Shown here one piece after another: positions 25,441 through 37,496 of a DNA stretch of 64,000 bases. The DNA comes from Epiperipatus broadwayi (Eukaryota; Onychophora; Udeonychophora; Euonychophora; Peripatidae): positions 64,001 through 128,000 of the forward strand of contig JAQFVV010000187.1 of assembly GCA_028023455.1 (NCBI GenBank), written 5' to 3'. The translations under genes and the position numbers were made by a program. The notes under the pieces are model-generated. The model did not search any database, was not told the origin of the DNA, and saw only the letters and a program-made list of their open reading frames with translations. Position 1 is the stretch's first letter, and each line of letters starts with the position of its first letter.

Positions 25441-26321
25441 ATATATATATAGTATTACATAAGTTTATTAATTTTATATATATATTTAACAAATACGTTT
25501 ATTGGCTTGTTCAATAGATTTTTTTTTTTAAAAAAAAATAAATAAATCTGCCTTTATTTATAATGCCAACAGCTTCTCATAGAGAAACAGTGAAAAATAA
25601 GGCATTACTGATCAGAGTATCCAATTGTCAGAGTGAGCATTTGAATGGTTTTCTAATCTTATTTTATATGCTACCTACGAATAACTAAATATCCATTTAC
25701 TAACCAATATTAAACAATTGAGTTAGCAATGAGTCAACTATCTGGAGGAAATTTCTAATTCACTTGAAAATTATTTGGCCAGGATTTGAAGTTGTTAGCT
25801 ACTTCTGCACCACTAGGCTCTTTTAATAATTACTAATAGCTTTTTATAATTACTAATAGATTTTTCAATAATTTTAAAAGCTATCACTTTTTAGATTGCA
25901 TCAAATTCCAAAACTGGATCAGCCTAGCCCTAGACTTAACCAAATCCAACAGGGTCTTATTTAATATTAGGCAGTCCTTCTCCCAATTTTTACTTGAAAA
26001 TTATCTACTTATATGTAGATGAATAAAATTGAATCACTAAATGCCAAACTATGTTCAACACTCCACCAATAAATGTCTCAAGCATAAACTATAAATCACC
26101 TAAAATGGAAGAATAAAATGCTTATTTAGTCATGAACTTAGATAAAAGTCAATGTATTTATCTCATTGACTGATGCTCACACAGCTCATCAATATGTTCA
26201 GGCTTATTTTATGAATATAACACACTGCAACAATGGCAAAAGTGTATTGAGTGGGCATTAATGTTTTTCCTGATGATTCTTTTGAGCCCTCAAAGATTCT
26301 ACTTATTATTTAAAACAAGTT

Positions 26322-26690
26322 CAATATATATTGTTTTTATATGATTATTATAAAAATATTTATATATACCAACCTTCGACTATTTAATATTATAGTCCTT
26401 ATCAAGGAAAATAAAAAACATAATAAATATAAATATCAAATATTCCAAACAATCCCAAATATATATATATATAAAATACTCTTTACCACAAACCCTTTCT
26501 ATTATAACAATCTCAAAATCTTATTACACTTTTTATACTTAAATACTTTATCTAAAAATATCCTAAAAACCATTTAATTAAAAAAAAATCTATTATTCTC
26601 TCTTTTTATCTTTCTTTCTGTAAATATTAAATAGTCGAAATTTTCGTGTATATTTATATATTTTTATAATAATCATATAAAAACAATATT
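26322..26690. mobile_element. AT-rich MITE with about 70-bp terminal inverted repeats
   Basis: The left end contains TTGTTTTTATATGATTATTA followed by TTCGACTATTTAATATT at 26375-26391. The right end carries the same two blocks inverted (26628-26685). The middle is AT-rich with no coding potential; the open frame at 26341-26577 follows from the composition. No target duplication can be fixed because both flanks are AT-rich. Confidence 0.65.
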
Positions 26691-26886
26691 TAAAAAGAAG
26701 AAGTTGGTGTATTGAATTATATGGATTATTTTGTAAAGAAAACGTGGTGATATTTTTATTGTTGCAACAAGTTCCTATCTGTAGCTATCACTTAGTGTAA
26801 ATGATTAGTAATCAAAAACATTATTAAGCCTTAAATATACATTCTCAAAAATTTATATATATATAAGCAGACAGAATGTATTGTAC

Positions 26887-27069
26887 CTGACTACTAATAT
26901 CCGATATAGCAATGGATTTACTGCCCTCAGCGAAAACCACGTAATGTTGATTACTAACTAAATATTCTTCTCTCAAGACCGAAGTTGTTTTGACTGAATA
27001 GTGATATTTACATAATGTAGTAGCCATAAATTGATTGACACTATTGTTTACATTTAATAAATGTGCCAA
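26887..27069 (-). CDS. WD-repeat protein (WDR27-like), exon 1 with start codon
   Basis: First coding exon, 183 nt and 61 codons, beginning at the ATG at 27069 and ending CAG before a GTACAA donor, phase 0. It reads MAHLLNVNNSVNQFMATTLC and later LVSNQHYVVFAEGSKSIAIS. The YVVF...SKSIAI portion fits the first half of a beta-propeller blade; human WDR27 has YVAFPLDGHELCIW at its start. The four visible exons splice in frame into 188 residues. WD proteins act as binding scaffolds, and WDR27's own role is poorly known. Identity as WDR27 rests on remembered blade order and spacing, so I leave the symbol blank. Another divergent WD protein remains possible. Confidence 0.75.
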
Positions 27070-27608
27070 CTTTTGAAACTAAACCGTATCATTACATTTT
27101 TAAAAAAAATCCCGAATAAATGGATAAACAATTTTGTTTCTATGGTGATAAAATGAAAACGAGATCTTGTTAGTTTAGTCGATTTTGAATAAAATTTCTG
27201 TATAGAGATTTTAATAACAAATATATATTAAGTAAATTATCAGTTTAAAATTTCGCAAAATAATTCGATTTTTGAAAATGGAATATAAATAAAGATAATG
27301 TTTTTTTGCATCTCTTTTCTCAAGCAAAATAGTAAACGATAGCTCTTTAACTAATATAGTATTTATTAATCAAAATTTTATGTTTATTACGTTAACAAAA
27401 ATAAAGATTTGATTAATAAAAAAAATAAATGATAAAAAAATGTTTTATCTTTTTTTTATTATTCAATTATATGATGTACTTTTTACTGTTAAATGATTTT
27501 ATCACCTAAACATATTATTGTAGGATAAAGACTGGCCGTACAATTACGTAAATTTAATTCTAGTGATAGCCACCAGAAGTCGAGTAATCTTTCCCTCGTG
27601 CCGCAGTC
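27070..27608. promoter_or_regulatory. divergent promoter between the WD-repeat gene and LRPPRC
   Basis: The two start codons lie about 540 bp apart and face away from each other. Sequence close to LRPPRC (about 27520-27608) is less AT-rich than the rest, with CCGTACAATTACG, GTCGAG and CTCGTGCCGCAG. I see no clear TATA box close to either start. The ATG of LRPPRC lies in GTCATGGCGAG, which contains the ATGGCG core of a YY1-type site; that is suggestive only. Confidence 0.6.
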
Positions 27609-27751
27609 ATGGCGAGTATACTTCAGCTCAAGGCCGGCTGTTTTTATAAGCTAATAACTTTACTTCCGACTAAAAATATAAAATTTATTAATAAAAATTT
27701 ATTTCCTCATGTTAAATGTGTTCGGCATTCGCATAAATTATTATTTCAAAG
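27609..27751 (+). CDS. LRPPRC: LRPPRC exon 1: start and mitochondrial targeting sequence
   Basis: The exon codes 47 residues plus two bases, ending CAAAG before GTACGT. It starts MASILQLKAGCFYKLITLLP and continues with NIKFINKNLF and CVRHSHKLLFQ. It is rich in Lys, Arg, Leu and Phe and has no acidic residues, as expected of a matrix-targeting presequence. The start is chosen because this ATG opens the frame, lies in the least AT-rich part of the divergent promoter region, and joins exon 2 with the right phase (AG plus A gives Arg). Sequence conservation with other LRPPRC presequences is not expected. Confidence 0.8.
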
Positions 27752-30700
27752 GTACGTATAATGTCAAGTTGTGTTCCACTTTTTATAACGTATTATATTA
27801 AAGGCCTTTACTAATCTTTATTTAATATTAAAATCTATCAAACTAAGGTATTGCACAAAATGGAAATATTTTATACTGAAATGATTTAAAATGTGATGTA
27901 TTTAGAAGTCTGATTAATCTTTTTGTAGTGATAAAGAATCTGCAAAGTTACACTGTCAATTTGTAATAATTGAAGCAATTCACATTATTATTTAATTTTT
28001 ATACAGATATTAGCTATATTAATAAATGCTTTTTAATCTAGCACAAAAAGAATTGGTATAAGTTATTTGGTTAAAGAGAGAGGGGTGATTGCAGCATGCA
28101 GTGAATATTCAAAAATCATTTTGGAATAAATGAGCTTATTGCATAATAAAAATAGGAGAATAGAAAGAAGGATTTATTAAATAAGTAAAAACTTAAGCAA
28201 TATGATAAGATATTAATTAGAAGAAGCTTTTAAAAAACATGTAGATTGTGAAATTGAGAAATTTTATGTTGGAATTAGAAATAATATATTGGATGCTGCT
28301 GAATTAGTGTTTTTATAATATATAATCTATCTTGTTTCACAAAACTGCTGGATAGTATTTTAGCAAGAAAACCAATGAAATTAAATTATAATAAATATAT
28401 ATTATTGAATCTACTATATAGCCTTTTAGCAAGTAAAGCTATACAAAAAATAATTTATAAGAAATTAATTGACTAGTAAATATATTAAAAGCAATAAAAA
28501 TATATATAACATGTTAAATGATGAGAATGAGTGTTTCAAATATAACTTCAAATTAGTAACAATTTTATGTACAAAATGTATTTCTAATATCAATGAAGAG
28601 TATGATGAATAGATCTTGATTTTTATTTTGTCTTGAAATTTTCAACATAAATTATCCAGATATAGGTTGGAAAAGTTTTTGATATATATTACTCACTATC
28701 TTTAACATTTTGCATTTGGGTTTAAGGAAAGAATGTTACAGAGATAAATATTTAACAAGGTAAATGACAGTAATAAGTGCTTAAAATGTGATTTCCATTA
28801 TCATAGATGAACTTCAGCTGCTTACACTTTGCAAAATGTAGGATTTTAACTATTAATTAAATCTACCCTTCACTTTATTCCTCAAAAAAAAATGACTGCT
28901 GCCATTTGAGATATGAGTTGACACTCAGTTATCCCAATAGTATACTGAAAAAAATCGCTGCTCTTAAAAAAATTAGTTCTTCATTTTGAAATTAGTAAAA
29001 AAATCTTTGCTAATTTTATTGTTACAATATAATAAATTATATTTGCCACACTTATTAGTATTATTGAAGTTGGTATGGATCACTATTATTAATATTCTGA
29101 GAATAATAATGGAGGTACGTATTCAAACTGGTCGAATCTTTCCAAAAAAACATTGAAAACTTATAAAACATTTTTTGTTTATCTTATTAAATAGAGATTT
29201 AGAATAGTTGTTGAAAATAAAAATAACCAATTCTTTTCATTAAAAAAATCATTGGCATGTTATTTTTGAATCAATAAATAAAATGATTTAAATACTTATA
29301 AGACAAATGATTCAGTATTTTTAGATTTTTTTTTTTTCTCATCTTTTAGGTTTAATAAAATTTAATTCCATAACTCTCATTTACAACAGGCAAAAGTGGT
29401 TATAAAAGTACATTATTTAAAATGTTTTGAAATGTAATTTATGAGAACTAAATATGTTAGTCATTTTTGATTATACATTAGGGAAAAAATAAAGTAGTGA
29501 TTATTGATTTATTTATTTTGAAGCAATATATAGCAGAAGTAAATTGTTTTTTAGGATTTAGTGAAGAGCTGATTAAAATAATTTTATTTTGGATATTTAA
29601 AAAAAAAAGTTTAATATGCCTATATTTCAATAATAGAACCAATATGATGAAAAACTTTATAATGGCAATGTATTTTGAGTGCTAATGCAAGAATATTATA
29701 TCACAGCTGCAATATCTTTTAACAATAATGTAATAACATGTATATTAAAAAATACTGCTGTAATATTAGCTTTGAAAAATTTGCTATAAAGAAATATCCA
29801 GCTTCATTATAATTGTCTTTCAAAAAAAAAATGTTATAGGATTCTTTGGCAATCAACAGTAGAAATATTTACTATAAATTAGATATCTGCAAAAATTAAT
29901 TCCTTTAGCACAATTTATTCAGTTATCTATTTATTATGTTCTTGCACTAAAAGTTATAAATATATTAAATAAATGTATAGTAATTGAATATCTTTATCAG
30001 ATAGGTTGTCTTTCCCAACTCTACATCTATAAAGCTTTTAATCTGCAATTGTTTTTTTTATTATTATTCAATTCTTTGTCTTATACAAACAAGGTTACAT
30101 TTTTCTAAGTTATAATTTGATTTTTATTATGCTATTGAAACTAATGACTGAAATTTTCAAAAACCATTACAAAGTCAAAGGTTTTGCAGTTAACATATAA
30201 TTGATGTCATTAAAATATATAGTTGTTAATCTAATATCAAATATATTTGATATCATTAATTTGAATAGTATAATGCAAATAAAGATATCTTCTGAATAAG
30301 TAAGTGTAAACCAATTCTCATTGACAATGGCTAACAGAAATTAATTTGAGCATCTAGGTAGCATTGCTATCAAATGTTCATTAATTACTCTTTATATAGA
30401 TGACTTAATTTCAAACAATAGTTCAAACTTTCAAATCCTGAATTTATTTATTTAAAAGATTCTCAGTAATTTCTATTTATTAGTTGATATAATACTGATT
30501 TGTGTATGTCTGTGTAAAATAAAAGTTTAAATTATCTAAAGAAAGCTAAGATTGATTCTCAATGTGAATTTCAATTAACTAGCACAGAAATATACTGCAT
30601 TATTTATATTTTTCTATTTTTATTAGTAACAAAAGAGATGAATTTGAGTTATTTTAAATAAGCAAAAACAACAAATATATTCATCTTTAACTGATATTTT

Positions 30701-31219
30701 TAAATTTATATCTGGGTTAAAGTTAATCTCTAGCTTAATAAATAGTTAGCAATAAACAATATATCTGAGGTAATCAGTGTCAAAGTTGTAAATGCAGAAA
30801 CTTTGACATTGTAAATTAAAATGTAATAATTTGATATTAATAAATACTGAACAAATGATAAAGATGTATAACTGGGATAACTGAAATGCATCTTCTGAGA
30901 ACATTTGTCGTTTTCACGTCTTTATTCATATGTTTCAAGAATATGAAGTTAAATGAAAATTTTAAGAATTTTTAAATTACAAAATCTATATATAATTGTT
31001 TGAACTATAGTTTCCTCTATATATACTCATTTAAACTTCATATTAGGTTTTAAAAGTCTACATTATTTTATAATTGTAGGTATGGTCTAAGATTTTTTTT
31101 TTTTTGCTTTAATTGCAAATGTAATTCTGCGCTAAATGATAATAGCTATATATATTTTTAGAATTTAATTTAAAATTATTGACAAATAATGCTATGTTTT
31201 ATTTACTTAGTTATTTTAG
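27752..31219. other. LRPPRC intron 1
   Basis: 3.5 kb of AT-rich sequence with a GTACGT donor and a TTATTTTAG acceptor. I recognise no repeats or genes in it. The open frame at 29497-29685 is a composition artefact as far as I can see. Confidence 0.65.
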
Positions 31220-31380
31220 AACCATGTCAACACAACTAAACCTCACAAAGAAAGAGGATTCACAATTAAAATTCTACAATTTTGATCGTGCTATATTTAA
31301 GATGGATATGGAATTAAAAAGAATTGGTCGTATTTTAAGGGTTGATGTAGATGATTTATTTAAACAAGTAAAAAGATCCG
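31220..31380 (+). CDS. LRPPRC: LRPPRC exon 2: conserved N-terminal segment
   Basis: A 161-nt exon coding residues 48-101 and one base of 102. It follows TTATTTTAG and ends TCCG before GTAAGT. It reads KFYNFDRAIFKMDMELKRIG and then RILRVDVDDLFKQVKRSG. This matches the human segment that reads [20 protein letters not shown] and ends in a CRSG motif, with the same D..L....(L)..L....R.GRI pattern. In human the segment lies between the presequence and the first PPRs. A longer open frame starting at 31179 simply reads through from the intron. Confidence 0.92.
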
Positions 31381-32494
31381 GTAAGTTATTCATTAAAAAT
31401 ATAGTTAAGATAATAAAACATGGTATTCATTTATTCTATGAAAGAAATAATGATATTATTAGAGACAACTTATTGTTATTTGGGCTAAGAACAATAGATT
31501 TGGATATCACGGAGAAGATAAAAATTTGGATTAAATATATGTTTATTGTTTATATAATGATGAGAGGGAAACAATAGAATATTTACTTTTGAAATATAAA
31601 ATGTTGGAAGAAAACTTCTTTAAGTCCTGATGATGAGAACAGTTGTTATGAAAGGACATTGAAATTAAAGAAATTATTTGTATTAAAATGGAATAGAAAA
31701 AAAAAAAGGAATTCCAATTTTATGAGAATAATCTTGTAATAGTAAATCTTAATTGTCGGTGACTATTTCAGATTATACCACTCTTATCTTCCAAAAATAT
31801 TTTCATACAATAAAATATTAGTATAATATTTATTTTATTTATTATAATTCATCTACCAGTTCAAAATATATTTTAAAGAATAATAAAAAGAAATAATAAG
31901 TAACAAGTTTATGCATTATTATTTTTAGAAATAAATTATATAAAAGAGTATATCATTTGCCAAGTTCAGTATTGTAATTTGAGTTCTGGCTGGGCAAATC
32001 TCAGAAATCGTTTATAGTTCAGCAGACCTAGAATGTTCTTTTTGGTTAATGACCCCATAATCAACTCATCTAGAGAGGGAAAGTCACAGTTTAGTCTAAT
32101 CAATCAGATGAGCTAGTATCAAAAACAGAAACCACAATTTGTAATATACAACAGTTTTTTTCACTGGTGGAAGACTTGTCACACTCTTACAAAGTACTGA
32201 GAAATAATTGAGAATGAGACTTTATTGTATTTTATAAAAACTTTTTAATTTTTTAACTAGCTCTGGTAATTTGAACTCTGTAGGATCAGAGTTATGAAAA
32301 GTCTTAGTTCTTTCTAAATATTATGATTTTGTTTCTAGTATAGTAATTCTAGCTAAAAATCCCATTCCTGATAAAGTATAATGTAGCTTTCGGAAGAACC
32401 TAATCAGAATATATTATAATATTATTTGAAAGTATTGTCTCCCTACTAAGAAATCATAAAAATATCAGAAAATTTGCTTAAACAGCCTATTTAA

Positions 32495-32812
32495 TTTAAA
32501 CCCATTAACATCACATGATCACCATTTATGATTGCTTAACGTGTTAAAACAGGCAAAACTCTCCATACAGTAGTGTCACTCAGTGCAAGCCAGAGTAATC
32601 AATGGATGGCAGAAGGTTTGTGCATAAAATTCCTATCTAGTGCCTACTCATCCAATATCCCCAGACTAGTTTCTATGCAGCTTTCATCGGTGAGTAACCT
32701 TGGATTTGGTTTGCACTGAGTGGCACTATTGTATGGAGAGTTTTGCCTGTTTTAACAACTTGAGCAAGCATAAGAAATGGTGATCATGTGATGTTTGTTT
32801 ATGGGTTTATTA
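32495..32812. repeat. repeat family B foldback (copy 2)
   Basis: The left end reads CCCATTAACATCACATGATC and the right end is its near inverse, GATCATGTGATGTTTG then ATGGG. Inside, GTTAAAACAGGCAAAACTC (about 32543) is mirrored by GAGTTTTGCCTGTTTTAAC at about 32738. The arms are about 100 bp around a central block shared with copies 1 and 3. The layout is that of a MITE, but I could not fix a target duplication. Confidence 0.65.
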
Positions 32813-33034
32813 CCAATCCTGCCTAATAGGATAGTGGTGGCTATGGTTATTAAGGAACCAAAGGCACCAAAATGTATGGGTACTGAACCAGTTCTGATCT
32901 ATATGACTGTATAAGCTAATGAGCTTGGATTGAAAATGTTGTGTTTTCAATTTTAAACTCATAGTTTTTTTAGTTAAGTAGAGATAAAAAGTGGCTTCTA
33001 GAGAGTTGCATTATATCCTAAGATCTAGGTGCAG

Positions 33035-33205
33035 CGCTCTCAGATCCAAGGTTTCTCACTGATGAAAGCCACAAGCTAAAAACTAGTCTGGGGATATTGG
33101 ATGAGAAGGCTCTAGATAGGGATTTTATGCACACACCTGGCATCCATTGATTACTCTGGCTTGCACCGAGTGGCACTACTGTATGAAGAGTTTTGCCTAT
33201 TTATA
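33035..33205. repeat. repeat family B copy 3 (partial)
   Basis: It shares TTTCTCACTGATGAAAGCCA, CTAGTCTGGGGATATTGGAT and GAAGAGTTTTGCCTATTT with the other family B copies, only about 230 bp after copy 2. The outer AACATCACATG end is missing. Confidence 0.6.
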
Positions 33206-33557
33206 TTTATTGGTACAGAATTCTTAATATTTGTTATTGCCATCTGTGTGATAAATGTTATTTATGTAGAATAGGAGAAGAAACATTTTAAATTTATTAT
33301 AAATGTCCCATCTTCATGTGAATGTATTTATTAATCAAATAAATGTTCAAATTATATATTATGAATTTGTAGATCTCAGTTATTTTTCAATTATGAACTA
33401 TATTTTTTGTAATCAATTTGTTAATTTTTTTGGAGCTATTTACATAACTTAAAACATATTTCCATTAAAATGGATTATTGATAGTTTAATATAGTAGTAT
33501 GTAACAAAATCACATTTGAAAACAAAAAAATGAAGTATATATATATGTATATAAGAT

Positions 33558-34200
33558 TTCTAAATACAAGTATATTGTTTATACTGCACTTAAGGTAATT
33601 AAAGGGATTTGAACTCAGACTTTGAAGTTTTCTACAGCTATTCATTTCATTTTACCAATATATATATATTGTGCTGAACTAGCACTCGTCAGTTGGTCCA
33701 GATCATTCCCACACATATTATAATCAGTGTTCAGTTTATATTAAGATAGCAAATCTTCAAACTTTAATGGACAGGCTTCTATCATCTCCACCCTCCAACT
33801 CTTCAGCTATCCATTTCATTGAAAATCGATGATGGAAAATCTAAAAGCCGTTGTTGATGTCAATATTATTGTCATACCCATACCCATGCTAACTGTCACT
33901 CTGATTCCTCATATATGAGATATTAATATGTCCATTTAAATACCCAGAAAAGAGTTGTGCAGAATACAGGCTGAATATGTAGTATTTTAAATACAAGTAT
34001 ATTATCTATACTGAACTTAATATAATTAGAAGGGATTTGATCTCAGACTTTCAAGCTCCATACAGCTATCCACTCAATCTTATACAACCAATACACTAAC
34101 CACATACATGTGAAAAAGATAAATGATTTCCCAATATACATATTTTGTGTTGAACCAGCACTCATTAGTTGGTCCAGATCATTATATCCCACATATATAT
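33558..34200 (-). repeat. repeat family A, two units in tandem
   Basis: Two reverse-oriented units (33558-33985 and 33986-34200) follow each other, both starting near AAATACAAGTATATT and including GGGATTTGA(A/T)CTCAGACTTT. The first is nearly full length (about 430 bp) and the second is cut short. Tandem joining of the same unit also occurs at 37.5-38.2 kb. Confidence 0.6.
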
Positions 34201-34375
34201 TGAAACGGGAACCTCCTAACCCCTTGCCGTTTCCTCATCAATCTAGTAGCCCACTCGTCTGTGCTATATTCGAACCTCATTTAAACTATAATATGTAAAT
34301 AAAACTACAATTTGCTGTCATGGCTGTCTGAACAGCATTATATATTTGCATACGAAGGAACGCTATAATTAGATA

Positions 34376-34477
34376 GGCTTGATAGAATTATAGCGTATTA
34401 TTATTATTAGTATCTTATTTATTTTAGGCTTGATAGAATTATAGCGTATTATTATTATTAGTATCTTATTTATTTTA
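34376..34477. repeat. 51-bp direct tandem duplication
   Basis: Two copies of a 51-bp unit starting GGCTTGATAGAATTATAGCG lie back to back (34376-34426 and 34427-34477). I see no difference between them, so the duplication is recent or kept homogeneous. Confidence 0.85.
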
Positions 34478-35079
34478 ATAAAATACTTTATGTTAAATAA
34501 TGATAAGGTTCAATTTATTAATAAATTTATTATTTTAATTCGTATGTGGATATATAATCCAACCTATATTTGTAATGTATATAGGGGCGGCGTGATTTAA
34601 AACATTAAAATGTGTTATATATTTAAAATGTTAAAAGATGAAAATATTTTAAAATGTTTATTTAAAAATGTTAAAAAGGTTTTCTTTCAAATGTGCTGAG
34701 AAGTCTTCTTTAAAATTAAGTGTTATTCTTTTTTCTTAGAATTAAAAGTTGGTTAGAAACAGATAAACAAGTATGTAATTAATGACCCTACCTACCTTTG
34801 GTCGAGTTAAAAAGTCATTTTTGGCTAATTGAAATTGTGTCGGATATAAAAATTTAAGTTATTTTTGGATTGTTTATGGCAAGATAGTTTTACAAAATAA
34901 CCATAAAAGTTATAACTGAAATACTTTAATAGTTTATCAAATATTTAAGATCAAAATTACATGTTTTTAGAATTTTAATTAAAACGGAATTAAGGAAAAT
35001 ATAACACTTCAGAAACTTATCAGCATATTTGAAATCTGATTGTATGTTAACAAAATTAATTAAAGGTGTTACGCTGATA

Positions 35080-35515
35080 AGAAAAAGATATAAATGGGCT
35101 ATATTTTGAGTGGGAAGAGACTACTGAGATCTATATACTGAGAGACACAGAGAAAAGATATACTGAGAGATATATAGACAGAGAGAGAAGAGACTCCATT
35201 TTTGAATCGCATTTGTATTTAAAAATCAAATTTAGTTTTGAACTGAGATGTCCGGCTAGTGTGGCCATCTTAGCTGTCACTCCGTAAGGAGGCGACGGGT
35301 TTGTTTCCATCCGACACCGTTATAACCAAGAATGCCGCTATAACATCTACAATCTAACCGAAAAAGAAGAAGAATGCCGCTATAATATTTACAATCTAAC
35401 TGAAAAAGAAGAAGAATGCTGCTATAATATCTACAGATCACCCGTAAACGAAGAGCGTGTCGCAAGCCGCCCAGAAAACTCACCAAGCTCCAACTCAAGC
35501 ACCTACTAATACCGG
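35080..35515 (+). promoter_or_regulatory. TATA box and leader with three 42-bp repeats, possible LTR or retroelement 5' end
   Basis: GATATAAATGGGCTATAT at about 35087 is TATA-like. It is followed by ACTGAGAGA- and GACAGAGAGA-rich sequence and then a GC-richer leader. From 35331 a 42-bp unit (AATGCCGCTATAA...GAAAAAGAAG) is repeated three times with changes (35331, 35373, 35415). The leader ends ACTAATACCG before GTAAATC, a plausible splice donor. About 300 bp downstream, inverted blocks (CTTCGAAACAGC at 35815; GCTGTTTCGAAA at 35897) could pair. The general plan parallels 21395-22085. No coding body is found. Confidence 0.35.
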
Positions 35516-36289
35516 TAAATCACTTTAAACTGCAGAGCTCTGTACATTTTTTTTATAATTTCATACTACTTTTAAACTCAAGTTAGCTAACTAACCATTC
35601 AATATATTTTTAATGTTAAAGTTTTTTTTTTTTTCTATTGTTTTAAGATCTGTAAATGATCCACTTTCTTTTAAAAATTCCTTCTTTAAGAAATTAATTA
35701 ATGTTTCTACTTTAAACTCTATCACTGCAGTCATGTCTCTAGTTATTTTTTTATCACATAGTTTTTAATATTTGTTGTATTATATTTATTTTATGATATG
35801 CTGACACTTCGAAACAGCAAATACTAAATTTTAATATTTCAAGAAGAGATTAATTAAAACCTCTTCACGTAATTATTTATAATTTTATTTCTGTGCGCTG
35901 TTTCGAAACCCTCTTATGAAAATAATAACGACTCGCTCATTATTTAATTTTTTTTTTCATAATTGTTTGATTGTAAATTTTGCAATGTGGCTTGTTTTAG
36001 TGAGGTATTAATTTTTAAATACTAAGAAATAGACTAACCTTGATAAATATTTATAAGTATATTTGCTATTTAAGTTATTTATTAAACCCCTTCAAATATA
36101 CTTTCCCTCCTTTTAAATACTAGTCATTTGATCAATAACAAAATTAGATTGAGCTGGAACAGCAAAGATTATCTGTAATTATTCCCATCTATAGCGTATA
36201 TTTTATTATGCTACCTAAGAGTTGGCTTCTATTTGATTAAGCTAATAAGCTATTGTTCTTGCCTATAGAATATTAAATTTTATAAAATT

Positions 36290-37470
36290 CTTTGCTTGGC
36301 GGATGTGATTCATTCACTTTTTTCTCGTTTTGCTGCCACGTATATTTACGTGTTTAAGATGGAGCCTCGTTTAAGCCAGCACATCTTCCTCCCATAGGGT
36401 AGAGCGAAGCCTGAGTTTAAGGCCAGGTTAGCACGTAAGTTCCCCGCCTTTTATGAACTATTTGTTCCTATTTCATGCAGCTTAACAATCGTTTTCAGGG
36501 TACCGGCATTAGTCGCAGAAACCCTTGATCTACCAATCCATCTGCAGGGTGACTTTATTATTGTATTGCTGGTGCTGTAGTGCATTAGTACATCCAGAGC
36601 AGCCAACTCTATCTCCCTATTTTAGTTCTTTCAGCAATTGTCAGAGATACTCTTAAAAACCCGGTCAATCTAAGTTATTGTATCCCTATTTAGGCTAAAT
36701 AAATAAATATAAACAGACGAGAAACGTAAGTGTTGACCAAGGTTTAGTTTAATTACTAGTATTCAGCCACACATTAAGAGGAGTCAGCATATGTTCCACT
36801 ATAGACATGGCATAGTGATAAGCTATTTATTTAAATGCCTGCGTGCATTTATTATATATAAATCCGTAAAATAATTGTATTCAAATTGTAACACATCAAA
36901 AGCAGTTTATGCCTTTCATGAATTCATAAGATGAATAATTGTTGCATTCATCTTACTTAAATGTAAATTTTATTTATTAATATCTTATAAAAGAATCTGT
37001 CCGAAGAGCATACCTAAAAACTCTTCAGCCATTAAATGTCTGTGTGCATTTTCACATGTTATGTATCTTGTGATATATATTTTAGATAAAACTTATTATT
37101 GGAGAAATTAAAACTTTTAGTAAATTAACCTAGTCCACTCTCAGTTTCATTATACAATCCAATTCCCATTATTATTAGGGTATAGAATATGCATTATTAA
37201 AGGTCTCCATTAAGTTAGCTATTCGTTAGATACGTCAATTTGTAATTTAATTATGAGTCTCATTGTTTCTCCCTGAGCTAGGTCGGCCACGAATAAAGGA
37301 GTATGCTACGTGTAATTTCAAGGTGGTCATTCATAGGGTCTTGAGTCTTGGAGTACTGGCGTATGAGTTGAAGAGTGGTCGGACTCTGGATGTCACAATC
37401 CTAGTCTGGTCAGCTTCGATCTCTTTTGCTTGGACTCTGAATTCTGTTACGCGAATGTATAAACTTGACC
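36290..37470. other. less AT-rich non-coding stretch
   Basis: Patches at 36300-36620 and 37260-37470 are clearly less AT-rich. The 78-codon frame at 37263-37499 matches nothing I know, and AATAAAG occurs inside it at about 37293. It may be the remains of the element whose leader is at 35.1 kb. Confidence 0.3.
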
Positions 37471-37496
37471 GTTACAATATAAATCCCATGCTCAAA

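Larger units (their letters stand above)
18847..26886. other. intron 1 of the WD-repeat gene
   Basis: About 8.0 kb. It contains a TATA-plus-leader segment (21395-21660), a less AT-rich non-coding stretch (about 22400-25130), a LINE endonuclease relic (25143-25440) and an AT-rich inverted-repeat element (26322-26690). A perfect hairpin lies at about 21219-21253 (GAATCTCTA...TAGAGATTC). The remainder shows nothing. Confidence 0.6.

Noticed and set aside
31179-31219. Upstream in-frame ATG extending LRPPRC exon 2
   Set aside because: It would read through the TTATTTTAG acceptor. Exon 1 joins at 31220 with the correct phase.
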